36,378 bases of DNA from an uncultured Bacilli bacterium (GTDB lineage: Bacteria; Bacillota_I; Bacilli_A; RF39; UBA660): assembly GCA_947629255.1 (NCBI GenBank), contig CANRDF010000012.1, positions 1 through 36,378 on the forward strand, given 5' to 3'. Position 1 is the first letter of the stretch. Every line of letters starts with the position of its first letter. The translations under genes were made by a program, and so were the position numbers. This document shows, one piece after another, positions 1 through 7,298 of this stretch. The notes beneath the pieces are model-generated. The model was given only the letters and a program-made list of their open reading frames with translations, was not told the DNA's origin and searched no databases.

Positions 1-159
1 TTATCATCACATCATCGGTTCCTGAAATTTTGATGGCAAATTGGAATAACTGTCACACTTCTATTTTAATTGCACATTCAAAACTTTCAAAACTTTTGTG
101 TGGTACTATCATACAAATACTAAAGTTATTTTTAATGCTTTAAAAAATTTGTACGTAAA
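1..159. other. left-edge stretch, no gene recognised
   Basis: I see no convincing gene here. All reading frames on both strands are broken by stops within about 20 codons. It is AT-rich and ends in the A-tract that serves the minus-strand tRNA terminator. It may be the tail of something beyond the left edge, but nothing supports that. Confidence 0.5.
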
Positions 160-187
160 AAAAAAATAAAACCTCGTAATAACGAGG
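160..187 (-). terminator. Rho-independent terminator of tRNA-Leu
   Basis: On the minus strand a stem CCTCGT/ACGAGG with a 4-nt loop is followed by a long T-rich run. It lies just 3' of tRNA-Leu. The terminator of the tRNA-Glu gene at 25136-25212 uses the same stem. Confidence 0.85.
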
Positions 188-199
188 GTTAATGACTAT

Positions 200-286
200 T
201 GGTGCTTCTGGTCGGACTTGAACCGACACGATACAAGTATCATTGGATTTTGAGTCCAACGCGTCTACCAATTCCACCACAGAAGC
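200..286 (-). tRNA. tRNA-Leu (anticodon CAA)
   Basis: Read on the minus strand, the acceptor arm GCTTCTG pairs with CAGAAGC and is followed by discriminator A and an encoded CCA. The anticodon stem TTGGA/TCCAA encloses the loop CTCAAAA, which gives anticodon CAA and reads UUG. The 87-nt length and long variable arm fit a class II leucine tRNA. The T arm contains GGTTCAAGTCC. Confidence 0.93.
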
Positions 287-298
287 AAGTACATGTTC

Positions 299-326
299 AT
301 TATAGCATGGATTTTAAAATTTGAAA
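299..326 (-). promoter_or_regulatory. promoter of tRNA-Leu
   Basis: On the minus strand TTTCAA, a 16-nt spacer and TATAAT precede the tRNA. The -10 box carries an extended TGC just upstream. The predicted start lies about 6 nt before the mature 5' end. Confidence 0.65.
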
Positions 327-334
327 CATTTTTC

Positions 335-364
335 TTGTCAAGAATAGAAAAAATGTTATATACT
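335..364 (+). promoter_or_regulatory. promoter of the unknown gene at 392
   Basis: TTGTCA, an 18-nt spacer and TATACT. The predicted start is near 371, about 20 nt before the ATG at 392. This argues against beginning the protein at the far-upstream in-frame codon at 293. Confidence 0.6.
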
Positions 365-391
365 TGTAATATAGATAGGGGTTTTAGAAAC

Positions 392-1021
392 ATGAAATTA
401 AGAATCAACTTATCGAATTATTCTCTAGCATATCTCATGGGGGACCGTGTTTTCCAAGATTCCTTTTTGTTATCTAGAGAAATTATAAAAAAAGCATATC
501 AAGAAAAATTATATTATATTTCAAATGAAAAAAATATAGAGGAACTTATTCAAGATAAAAATTCAAGAAGAGTCTTGTTAGTTTATGCTGGTATTCCAAC
601 ATTCTCTGAAATATGTACAGAAAGTTCTCCTTCTAAATTATTACATGCTGCGAAGATTTCTTTAAACTATGAAGAACTTGCTGAGTTAAAACAAAATGGT
701 GAGTTTTTAGAGCATCCCTCTATTAAATTAGAAAACGTCGAGAAAACAACTTTATATTTAGCGATCGAAAATGGAAATTTAGTTTATAAAGAAAACGAAG
801 AAAACTCTTTAGATTTAACTAAACCTTGTGAAGAAGTTCAAAAACACTTTTTAAATGAACTTCAAACGTTTCATTATGAATTTGTGAAAGAATTAGAATT
901 TATGAAAAGAAGAATTACAGATTTTTTAAAGTCAGAAGAAAGTCGTTCTCGTTTAAGAGATGAAGAAATTGTGCAAGAAATGAAAGAAATTTATGAGATG
1001 TTTATTTTTCTTCATTTGTGA
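392..1021 (+). CDS. hypothetical protein, 209 aa
   Basis: I do not recognise this gene. The open frame reaches back to 293, but a promoter-like sequence lies at 335-364, so the ATG at 392 (MKLRINLSNYS) is the better start. The ribosome-binding site is weak. The product is predicted soluble, without a signal peptide or membrane helix. Its C-terminal third (about residues 145-205) is strongly charged and likely helical, rich in Glu, Lys and Arg. It lies 21 nt upstream of lspA and may be co-transcribed with it. No catalytic motif is visible. Confidence 0.7.
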   Translation: MKLRINLSNYSLAYLMGDRVFQDSFLLSREIIKKAYQEKLYYISNEKNIEELIQDKNSRRVLLVYAGIPTFSEICTESSPSKLLHAAKISLNYEELAELKQNGEFLEHPSIKLENVEKTTLYLAIENGNLVYKENEENSLDLTKPCEEVQKHFLNELQTFHYEFVKELEFMKRRITDFLKSEESRSRLRDEEIVQEMKEIYEMFIFLHL

Positions 1022-1042
1022 TAAAATGAGAGTGTGATGTTT

Positions 1043-1522
1043 ATGAAAAAGAAAGAATTCTGTCTTTTATTTCTATTTGTAGGAATCGATCAAATATCAA
1101 AAGTTTTGGTAACAAAGTTTTTAACTTCATCAATTCCTGTGATTCCTCATTTTTTTACTTTAAGTTATACAGAAAACACTGGGGCAGCTTGGAGTATTTT
1201 TTCGGGTCAAAGAATTTTTTTAATTCTTTTAAGTATTATTGCCTTGGTGCTCTTATATCAAATGTATCCGAAGTGTAAAGGAAAGCACAAAAAATTCTTT
1301 TATATTGTTTTATGTTCGGGAATTTTAGGAAATTTAATTGATCGAGTTATCTTTGGATATGTAAAAGACTTCTTAAGCTTTCAGATTTTTGGGTATCTTT
1401 ATCCCGTCTTTAATCTTGCTGATGTGATGATTGTCGTGGGAGCTTTAGTCGTTTTCATATATGTATTGTGGGAGGATAAAAATGAAATTCGAAGTCGAAA
1501 CAGAAGAAAAAATAAGAATTGA
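1043..1522 (+). CDS. lspA: lipoprotein signal peptidase II
   Basis: LspA is the membrane aspartyl protease that removes the signal peptide from prolipoproteins after lipidation. The 159-aa product has the usual four membrane helices. The family signatures are present: NTGAAWSIF in the first extracytoplasmic region, GNLIDR with the first catalytic Asp, and FNLADVMI with the second. In-frame GTG and ATG codons at 1034 and 1037 are alternative starts; 1043 gives the typical MKKK N-terminus and better spacing from GAGAG at 1028-1032. Its 3' end overlaps rluD by 41 nt, the common lspA-rluD arrangement in Firmicutes. Confidence 0.95.
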   Translation: MKKKEFCLLFLFVGIDQISKVLVTKFLTSSIPVIPHFFTLSYTENTGAAWSIFSGQRIFLILLSIIALVLLYQMYPKCKGKHKKFFYIVLCSGILGNLIDRVIFGYVKDFLSFQIFGYLYPVFNLADVMIVVGALVVFIYVLWEDKNEIRSRNRRKNKN

Positions 1523-2366
1523 TAAATACTTAAGTGAGCATACAGAGTATTCTAGAAGTGTCATTCAAAAAATGATGGAACAAGATTGTATCTTATTAAA
1601 TGGGAAAACGGTGACAAGTCATGCGACTGTCAAAAATGGGGACTCTATTGAGATTGTGAAGGAATTAGAAAGTGTTATTTCGAATGCTCCAGAGGACATT
1701 CCTTTAGATATTGTATTTGAAGATGAAAATGTCATCCTTATTAATAAACCAAGTGGCATGGTTGTTCATCCAGGAAGTGGGAATCATCATGGGACTTTAG
1801 TGAATGCTGTTTTAGGTTATACTGATTCTTTAAGTGATATGAATGGGGAAGAAAGACCTGGTATTGTTCATAGAATTGATAAAGACACTTCAGGACTTAT
1901 TTTGATTGCTAAAAATAACAAAGCTCATGAAATCCTTGCTGATGATTTTAAAAATAAACGAATTGAAAGAAAATATATAGCTTTAGTAAAAGGTGTCCTT
2001 CCTCATAATCATATTACGATTGATGCCCCGATTGGAAGAGATGAAAAAAATCGAAAAAGAATGTGTGTGACAGAAAAAAATAGTAAACATGCAGTCACTC
2101 ATGTGAATGTTTTAAAAAGATATGAGCATTATACTTTAGTAGAATGTGTTTTAGAAACAGGAAGAACTCATCAAATTAGAGTACATATGGCTTATATTGG
2201 TTATCCTTTGTTTAATGATCCCGTGTATGGGAAAGAAGTTTTAGAGGGATTTGGACAATTTTTACATTCGAGTGAAATTACTTTTGAAGAACCAATTACC
2301 AAAGAAAAACTCCATTTTAAAGTCAATTTACCAAAAGAATTTCAAGACTATATAGATCATCTTTAA
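1482..2366 (+). CDS. rluD: RluD-family 23S rRNA pseudouridine synthase
   Basis: This enzyme isomerises uridines of large-subunit rRNA to pseudouridine. The 294-aa protein has an N-terminal S4 RNA-binding domain (about residues 10-65) and a RluA/RluD catalytic domain with the HRIDKDTSGL motif that contains the catalytic Asp. RTHQIRVHM is the second family signature. GGGAGG at 1470-1475 fixes the start at 1482, so the gene overlaps the end of lspA and is probably translationally coupled. Its end overlaps the convergent small membrane-protein gene by 4 nt. The exact target positions (RluD-like versus another RluA-family enzyme) cannot be read from sequence. Confidence 0.93.
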   Translation: MKFEVETEEKIRIDKYLSEHTEYSRSVIQKMMEQDCILLNGKTVTSHATVKNGDSIEIVKELESVISNAPEDIPLDIVFEDENVILINKPSGMVVHPGSGNHHGTLVNAVLGYTDSLSDMNGEERPGIVHRIDKDTSGLILIAKNNKAHEILADDFKNKRIERKYIALVKGVLPHNHITIDAPIGRDEKNRKRMCVTEKNSKHAVTHVNVLKRYEHYTLVECVLETGRTHQIRVHMAYIGYPLFNDPVYGKEVLEGFGQFLHSSEITFEEPITKEKLHFKVNLPKEFQDYIDHL

Positions 2367-2683
2367 AAAAAGATTTCAAAAATAAGAAATAGGAAAAAAC
2401 ATAATGTAAATAGAAGATAGGGAAGACAAAGATAAAATGTCTTTTCTTTTTTTAAATTTAAAATTAGGAGAAGAGCATATCCAAATAAAAAGAAAGAAGA
2501 AAAGAATGCCAAAAAAGTTTCGTGGATTGTATAATAAAAATAAGTTGTCGTGAGAAAGAAAAGGGCATTGCAAAAAGTTAAAAAAAGTAAATGATTTATG
2601 TTCTGTTCACTTATCATTTTTTTAATAAGGGGAATTCCTAAAGAAACAGTAGAGAAAAAAGAAAGAATTAAGAAGTAAAACAC
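2363..2683 (-). CDS. small hydrophobic membrane protein, 106 aa
   Basis: The family is not recognised. The protein has three or four predicted membrane helices, is very rich in Phe and Leu, and has a short basic loop (NLKKEKT). It probably starts at a GTG, preceded by a good AGAGGTGG about 8 nt upstream. It is convergent with rluD and overlaps it by 4 nt. A decayed second copy of the same locus lies at 4474-4570 on the other side of the AAA-ATPase gene. That supports this being an ancestral gene of the region whose neighbourhood was duplicated. Phe-rich translations also arise by chance in AT-rich DNA, so confidence is moderate. Confidence 0.55.
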   Translation of the reverse strand: MFYFLILSFFSTVSLGIPLIKKMISEQNINHLLFLTFCNALFFLTTTYFYYTIHETFLAFFSSFFLFGYALLLILNLKKEKTFYLCLPYLLFTLCFFLFLIFEIFF

Positions 2684-2731
2684 GAGACCACCACCTCTTT
2701 CTAATTTTATGTTTTTAGTACAATATTATTC
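2672..2731. repeat. direct repeat, copy 1 (flanks the AAA-ATPase gene)
   Basis: About 60 nt nearly identical to 4559-4620. The first 29 nt (2672-2700) match exactly, and the rest differs only by two single-base insertions in copy 2. It spans the start codon and ribosome-binding site of the minus-strand small membrane-protein gene and a TACAAT box on the plus strand. Confidence 0.9.
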
Positions 2732-2761
2732 CAAAAATAGATCAAGTAAAACTAATAATAC

Positions 2762-2790
2762 TTGTATTATAACGTAATATTTAGTATAAT
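2762..2790 (+). promoter_or_regulatory. promoter of the AAA-ATPase/PDDEXK gene
   Basis: TTGTAT, a 17-nt spacer and a consensus TATAAT (2785-2790). The predicted start is about 18 nt before the ATG at 2815. Confidence 0.65.
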
Positions 2791-2814
2791 GGATATAAGA
2801 AAAGAGGGATACTC

Positions 2815-4470
2815 ATGAATTTAAAAACCGTACCAGTTGGAAAAGATGATTTTGCAAAATTAATTAATGAGGGTTGTTATTACGTAGATAAAACAATTGC
2901 CATTGAAGAATTATTAAGTAAAAATAGTGAAGTAGTTTTATATCCAAGACCAAGAAGATTTGGAAAAAGTCTGTTTATTTCCATGTTAGAAAACTTTTTT
3001 GATATTGATAAAAAGGAAGAAAATAAGCATTTATTTGATGGACTAGCCATTCAAAAAAGTGAATATTATAAAGAGTTTGGTGAATATCCTGTTATTACTT
3101 TAGATTTTAAAAATTTAAAACAAGATACTTATGAAAGTGTTTATAATCAGTTCGTTTTTAAAATACAAGAAGTCTATAAGCAAAAAGAATATATACTAGA
3201 AATTTTAGATGAAGATGAATCATTAAAGTTTAAAAAAATAAAAAGTGGAAATGCAAGTGAAGATGAATATAAAAATTCTATTTATCAGTTATCTAATTGG
3301 TTAGAAAGATATTATCATAAAAAGACTATTATATTAGTTGATGAATATGATATACCTATTCAACATGGATATTTAATGGGATTTTATGACAAGAGCGTAA
3401 GTCTTATAAGAAGTGTATTATCTAGTTCATTAAAGGGAAATGATAGTTTAAAAATGGGTATCATGACTGGAGTTTTAAGAGTCAGTAAAGAAAGTATTTT
3501 TAGTGACTTAAATAATCCTGTCATATATGATATGATGAGCCCTTCTTATAATGAAGCTTTTGGTTTTACTGAGAAAGAAACAAAAGAACTACTTGAATAT
3601 TATGGATTAGAGCTTACGAATGATGTAAAAAATATGTATGATGGATATAATTTTAGTGGTACTTCTATTTATAATCCTTGGAGTATTCTAAATTATATAG
3701 ACCAAAAAAAGTTGGAACCTTATTGGATGAATACATCAGGAAATGTACTCATTAAAAAAATGCTAGGTGAAATTAGTGAAAGTGATAAAATAGTGATTGA
3801 AAAGTTACTTCAGAAAAAAAGTATTTCTTTTGGATATGATAATCGAACCACATATCAAGATTTTGAAGAAACGACAGATTTAACAAAAGTATTGAATTTA
3901 CTTTTTGCATCTGGGTATTTGACTTATGATAAAAAAGTGATAGATGATTTGACAGGGAATACGTATCATTATTTTCAGATACCAAATGAAGAAGTTAGAT
4001 ATGATTTAACAAAAATGGTTCAGAGTATTACTTTTCAAAAAGAATTATTAGAAACAAATGAATATAAAGATTTTATTAGAAATTTATTATTAGGGGAAAA
4101 AGAAGAAGTAGAGAAGTATTTAAGTAAGTTATTACTAAGTATAAGCTTTTATGATACAAAGGAAAGTTTTTATCATGGATATATGATAGGGTTACTTGGA
4201 GGGTTCTTAAATTCTAGATTTATGATAAAATCGAATCGAGAAACAGGAAGTGGAAGAGCAGATGTATTCCTTGAAAAAAATGACCACAGTGTGGGATGTG
4301 TTTTTGAATTTAAGATAGCCGAGAGTGAAAGTGAGATGGAAAGTTTTGCTAACGCTGCGAAAGAACAAATGAAAGAGAAAGAATATTATAAAGAATTAGA
4401 GTTAAATAAAGTACAAAATATTCAAAAATATGCTATTGTATTCTGTGGCAAAAAGTGTATTGTTAGATAA
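2815..4470 (+). CDS. AAA-ATPase-like / PD-(D/E)XK nuclease-family protein
   Basis: 551 aa, matching the family with an N-terminal AAA-ATPase-like domain and a C-terminal PDDEXK nuclease domain that is common and multicopy in gut anaerobes. PRPRRFGKS (residues 44-52) is the Walker A-like loop and ILVDEYD (around 172) the Walker B. Near residues 482-503 GRADVFLE followed by CVFEFK supplies the D...ExK nuclease core. GAGGG precedes the ATG, and the gene has its own promoter and terminator. The cellular role of the family is not established; mobile-element or defence-like behaviour is often suggested. Here a duplication of host DNA flanks it (2672-2731 and 4559-4620), which points to acquisition by insertion. 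The ORF looks intact. Confidence 0.88.
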   Translation: MNLKTVPVGKDDFAKLINEGCYYVDKTIAIEELLSKNSEVVLYPRPRRFGKSLFISMLENFFDIDKKEENKHLFDGLAIQKSEYYKEFGEYPVITLDFKNLKQDTYESVYNQFVFKIQEVYKQKEYILEILDEDESLKFKKIKSGNASEDEYKNSIYQLSNWLERYYHKKTIILVDEYDIPIQHGYLMGFYDKSVSLIRSVLSSSLKGNDSLKMGIMTGVLRVSKESIFSDLNNPVIYDMMSPSYNEAFGFTEKETKELLEYYGLELTNDVKNMYDGYNFSGTSIYNPWSILNYIDQKKLEPYWMNTSGNVLIKKMLGEISESDKIVIEKLLQKKSISFGYDNRTTYQDFEETTDLTKVLNLLFASGYLTYDKKVIDDLTGNTYHYFQIPNEEVRYDLTKMVQSITFQKELLETNEYKDFIRNLLLGEKEEVEKYLSKLLLSISFYDTKESFYHGYMIGLLGGFLNSRFMIKSNRETGSGRADVFLEKNDHSVGCVFEFKIAESESEMESFANAAKEQMKEKEYYKELELNKVQNIQKYAIVFCGKKCIVR

Positions 4471-4473
4471 TTA

Positions 4474-4570
4474 AAAAGATTTCAAAAATAAAAATAAGAA
4501 AAAGCTTTAAATGTGATTTGATGCTTTTTCTTGTTTTATTTTAAAAAGAAAGAAAGTGGAAGTAAAACAC
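4474..4570 (-). pseudogene. decayed copy of the small membrane-protein gene
   Basis: On the minus strand this keeps the start (GTG TTT TAC TTC) and ribosome-binding site of the 2363-2683 gene at one end, and at the other the 3' segment around TTATTTTTGAAATCTTTT. The middle is replaced or deleted, and a TAA stop comes after nine codons. It is best read as a remnant of a duplicated flank of the inserted AAA-ATPase gene. Confidence 0.55.
4496..4537 (+). terminator. terminator of the AAA-ATPase gene
   Basis: A stem AAGAAAAAGC/GCTTTTTCTT (4496-4505 with 4523-4532) with a 17-nt loop and a T-rich tail, starting 26 nt after the stop codon. Confidence 0.55.
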
Positions 4571-4620
4571 GAGACCACCACCTCTTTACTAATTTTATGT
4601 TTTTATGTACAATATTATTC
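4559..4620. repeat. direct repeat, copy 2
   Basis: Second copy of the repeat at 2672-2731, directly upstream of the rhomboid gene. The inserted A near 4588 and T near 4606 alter the promoter-like sequence relative to copy 1. Confidence 0.9.
4585..4613 (+). promoter_or_regulatory. promoter of the rhomboid gene
   Basis: TTTACT, a 17-nt spacer and TACAAT (4608-4613), preceded by TG. It lies inside repeat copy 2 and ends 21 nt before the ATG. Confidence 0.5.
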
Positions 4621-4634
4621 GTTGGAGGTAGTTT

Positions 4635-5777
4635 ATGGAATTTTCAGTCGATGGAAAAGATGAATTATTAATGCGTTTAGTGAATTACTTTGTAACAGAA
4701 GAAAACTATTCACCCATTGTTGTGAATGGAGTGAGAGATGAAATATGGTTACAAAATCAAGAAGGACCTTATAAAATCATTCGTATTAATTGTAACTATA
4801 TTCATAATCAAGAACAATTAGAATATGATTTATCTAAAGTGAAAAATGTCATGAAACAAGTGAAGAAAAAGACACTTAGCTTTACAATGAATGCTTTAAA
4901 TATTTTATTAGACTTAAATGAAGATGTAAAATTAGAAGAAGAAAAAAATATTTCAAGTATCTCCATTAAAGATGTGAAAGATGTAAATTCAAAAGAATTA
5001 AAGGAAATATTTCCACATATAAATGAAAAACTTTTATTAGATGAAAAAGGTTTAGAATTAATCTTTAATGTAACGAATAATATTAATGAAAAAACAGAAA
5101 AAGAAAATAAAGTGTTTGAAAATATATTTAGACCCAAGAAAATTGTAGTCACTCATATATTAGTTGTAATTAATGTTGTCTTATTCCTTATTATGGTAGC
5201 TATTGGAGGAATGGACTTTTCAGGAAGTTTCTTAGTGAAATTTGGTGCGATGTTTACACCACTTGTGAAGACAGGAGAAGTATGGAGACTTGTGACGGCT
5301 GGTTTCTTACATGGTGGAATCTTACATCTATTCTTTAATATGTATGCTTTGTACTTAATTGGAACTCAAGTTGAAAATTTTGTTGGAAAATGGAAATTTC
5401 TTCTCATTTATTTCTTAAGCATGATTGCTGGAAGTCTTATGAGTGCCGTGATTCATCCTACAACGGTGAGTGTAGGTGCTTCTGGAGCAATATTTGGTCT
5501 TCTCGGAGCCATGCTTTACTTTGGATATACTTATCGTGTTTATTTAGGAAATGTGATGCGTAGTCAAATTATTCCTGTCATTCTCTTTAATTTAATTTTA
5601 GGATTTATGATGCCAGGTATTGATAATACAGCACATATTGGAGGACTTATTGGAGGAGTCTTAGCGGCTATGGCTCTTGGAGTTCAAAGAAAAGAAAATT
5701 CTATTCAAAAAATAAATGGTTGGGTTGTTCTTATTATTTATTATGTTTTCTTTCTTTATTTGTTATTTGGAAGATAA
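4635..5777 (+). CDS. rhomboid-family intramembrane serine protease
   Basis: Rhomboids cleave membrane proteins within the bilayer. The 380-aa protein has a soluble N-terminal part of about 165 residues, then a six- to seven-helix rhomboid domain. Visible motifs are HGGILHLFFNMYAL (the conserved helix-2 His/Asn region), GASGAIFG with the nucleophilic Ser, and TAHIGGLIGG with the catalytic His. A large soluble N-domain plus rhomboid core resembles Bacillus YqgP/GluP, but the C-terminal TPR part of that protein is absent. GGAGG precedes the ATG. A 37-nt gap separates it from the RDD gene, with which it may share an operon. Confidence 0.93.
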   Translation: MEFSVDGKDELLMRLVNYFVTEENYSPIVVNGVRDEIWLQNQEGPYKIIRINCNYIHNQEQLEYDLSKVKNVMKQVKKKTLSFTMNALNILLDLNEDVKLEEEKNISSISIKDVKDVNSKELKEIFPHINEKLLLDEKGLELIFNVTNNINEKTEKENKVFENIFRPKKIVVTHILVVINVVLFLIMVAIGGMDFSGSFLVKFGAMFTPLVKTGEVWRLVTAGFLHGGILHLFFNMYALYLIGTQVENFVGKWKFLLIYFLSMIAGSLMSAVIHPTTVSVGASGAIFGLLGAMLYFGYTYRVYLGNVMRSQIIPVILFNLILGFMMPGIDNTAHIGGLIGGVLAAMALGVQRKENSIQKINGWVVLIIYYVFFLYLLFGR

Positions 5778-5779
5778 TG

Positions 5780-5788
5780 TGGTAGAAT
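5780..5788 (+). promoter_or_regulatory. possible extended -10 promoter of the RDD gene
   Basis: TGGTAGAAT fits TGn plus a -10-like hexamer, 26 nt before the ATG at 5815. No clear -35 box is seen. Confidence 0.3.
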
Positions 5789-5814
5789 AAATTTTGGAAA
5801 AGGAAAGTGATTTT

Positions 5815-6528
5815 ATGTTAGGAACTTTTTTTCGAAGATTAGGAGCATATTTTATTGATACGTTTATTGTATCTATGATTGGTCTTTTACTCTCTATGAT
5901 TCCATTCTTATATCCAAATCGAAATGCATATGTGGAAAAATATGAAGAACTTGCAACTGTAAGTGAAAAGATGTTAAATCAAGAAATGAGTGAAGAAGAG
6001 TATAGAGAAGCCTCTATTCCCATCGAGTATGACTTATATCGATTAAATACAAATTATGTTGTGATTGATATTATTTGTGTATTACTTTACTTTGGTGTAT
6101 TCCAAGCTTTCTATCATGGACAAACTTTGGGTAAGAAATTATTAAAGATTCGTGTTGTAGGAAAAGATGGAGAACCTGTATCTGTTTGGAACTTTTTACT
6201 TCGAACCATTATCCTTAATAATGTTTTAATTACCATAGCGCTTCAAATTGTCATTTATGTAATGAGTCGAGATAACTTCTATGATGTTTATAATAACATT
6301 AATTTAGTGGGATCTATTATTCTTTATATTACTTTATTTATGGTATTAGTTAGACAAGATGGAAGAGGTCTTCATGATATGGTAGCAAGTACAAAAGTGG
6401 AAATGGTAAGTGTACCTTCTAAAGAAGAAGTGATTGAAGTTGAAGCTATAGAAGAAAAAGAAGAAACACCAAAAAAAGAAGTGAAAAAGAAAACAAAAAC
6501 AACAAAAACGAAAAAAGCAAAAAACTAA
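5815..6528 (+). CDS. RDD-family membrane protein
   Basis: The 237-aa protein begins with the RDD signature region (FFRRLGAYFIDTFIVSMI) and has about four membrane helices, including a long hydrophilic loop at residues 35-75. The last 40 residues are an alternating Glu/Lys-rich cytoplasmic tail (KKEVKKKTKTTKTKKAKN). A TTG at 5794 is in frame, but the AAAGGAAAG site favours ATG 5815. RDD proteins are poorly characterised; some have been linked to ion transport. The following gene starts 32 nt downstream. Confidence 0.85.
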   Translation: MLGTFFRRLGAYFIDTFIVSMIGLLLSMIPFLYPNRNAYVEKYEELATVSEKMLNQEMSEEEYREASIPIEYDLYRLNTNYVVIDIICVLLYFGVFQAFYHGQTLGKKLLKIRVVGKDGEPVSVWNFLLRTIILNNVLITIALQIVIYVMSRDNFYDVYNNINLVGSIILYITLFMVLVRQDGRGLHDMVASTKVEMVSVPSKEEVIEVEAIEEKEETPKKEVKKKTKTTKTKKAKN

Positions 6529-6560
6529 AATATCAGTACAAAAACAGGAGGGTTTGATAT

Positions 6561-7283
6561 ATGGAAAATGATAGAATTATGAGACAAAATAATGGCGAAT
6601 GGCTAGGTAAAATGTATCTCGAAATGGCCATCAAGGCATTGAATATTATAAAAAAGTATTTTGGAGAAGATTATATTTTTCCCATTGATATTGAAACGAT
6701 TGCAAGAAATGTGGGAATTGAAATTATATATAGTCCATTAAATGGTGAAAACGTGTCGAGGCCAGATGTGCCATATCATAGAGTAGTTGGAAAAACAATA
6801 CTATATAAAAATATTATCACGCAAGAAAGAGTGATAAGCGTCTTAGTAGATGATGAATCTAGCCAGGCAGAGCAACATTATGCAATTGCTCATGAGCTTG
6901 CACGATTTATTCTGAGAACCGAAGAACAATATAGCTCTGAATATCATTTGATGACCATATTGGATACGGAAGAGGACGAAATAGAAATCGAACTTTTGGC
7001 AAATCTTTTAATGTTACCATTACCTTTGGTTATCAAAGAATATTATGAATATATTGGAAACTGGCCAATTCCAAAACAAACTTCCGAGTGGCTTCAGTAT
7101 CTAAGTTACTGTGCTCAAGTTCCTTATGAGAACGTTGTCACTGGATATCAAAACATAAGATATGCTGCTTGTGCAGCGCATACCTATATGGAAAAAAATG
7201 TACCGGATTGTGAATGGCCTGGCTTTGAAAATGCAGAACCAATCAACCAGATAAAGAAACAATTAAGTTTCAAAAAAAAGTAG
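6561..7283 (+). CDS. ImmA/IrrE-like metallopeptidase-fold protein with altered zinc motif
   Basis: 240 aa. ImmA/IrrE-type proteins are zinc peptidases that often cleave a partner repressor. The fold markers are the central YAIAHELARFIL segment and a downstream acidic helix, EIEIELLANLLMLP, corresponding to the usual E..A..LLMP. The catalytic motif should read HExxH, but here it is HELAR, so the second zinc-binding His is replaced by Arg (codon CGA). It may be inactive, bind metal differently, or be a repurposed sensor. A strong AGGAGGG precedes the ATG. Codon use (several CTG, GCC, CGA and TGG codons) looks less AT-biased than its neighbours, which suggests transfer. No partner repressor gene is adjacent. 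Confidence 0.75.
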   Translation: MENDRIMRQNNGEWLGKMYLEMAIKALNIIKKYFGEDYIFPIDIETIARNVGIEIIYSPLNGENVSRPDVPYHRVVGKTILYKNIITQERVISVLVDDESSQAEQHYAIAHELARFILRTEEQYSSEYHLMTILDTEEDEIEIELLANLLMLPLPLVIKEYYEYIGNWPIPKQTSEWLQYLSYCAQVPYENVVTGYQNIRYAACAAHTYMEKNVPDCEWPGFENAEPINQIKKQLSFKKK

Positions 7284-7298
7284 GGAGACCTACTTTTT
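7275..7298. terminator. bidirectional terminator
   Basis: A ten-base stem AAAAAGTAGG/CCTACTTTTT with a GAGA loop, A-rich on one side and T-rich on the other. It overlaps the stop codons of both convergent genes and should serve both strands. Confidence 0.85.

Noticed and set aside
1-120. Possible transposase tail at the left edge
   Set aside because: The minus-strand frames have stops within about 20 codons and no family motif is visible.
293-391. N-terminal extension of the first hypothetical protein
   Set aside because: A TTGTCA-N18-TATACT promoter lies inside it and the ATG at 392 sits where a transcript from it would be translated.
2376-2573. A 65-codon minus-strand frame within the small membrane-protein gene
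   Set aside because: It is an out-of-frame shadow without a ribosome-binding site.
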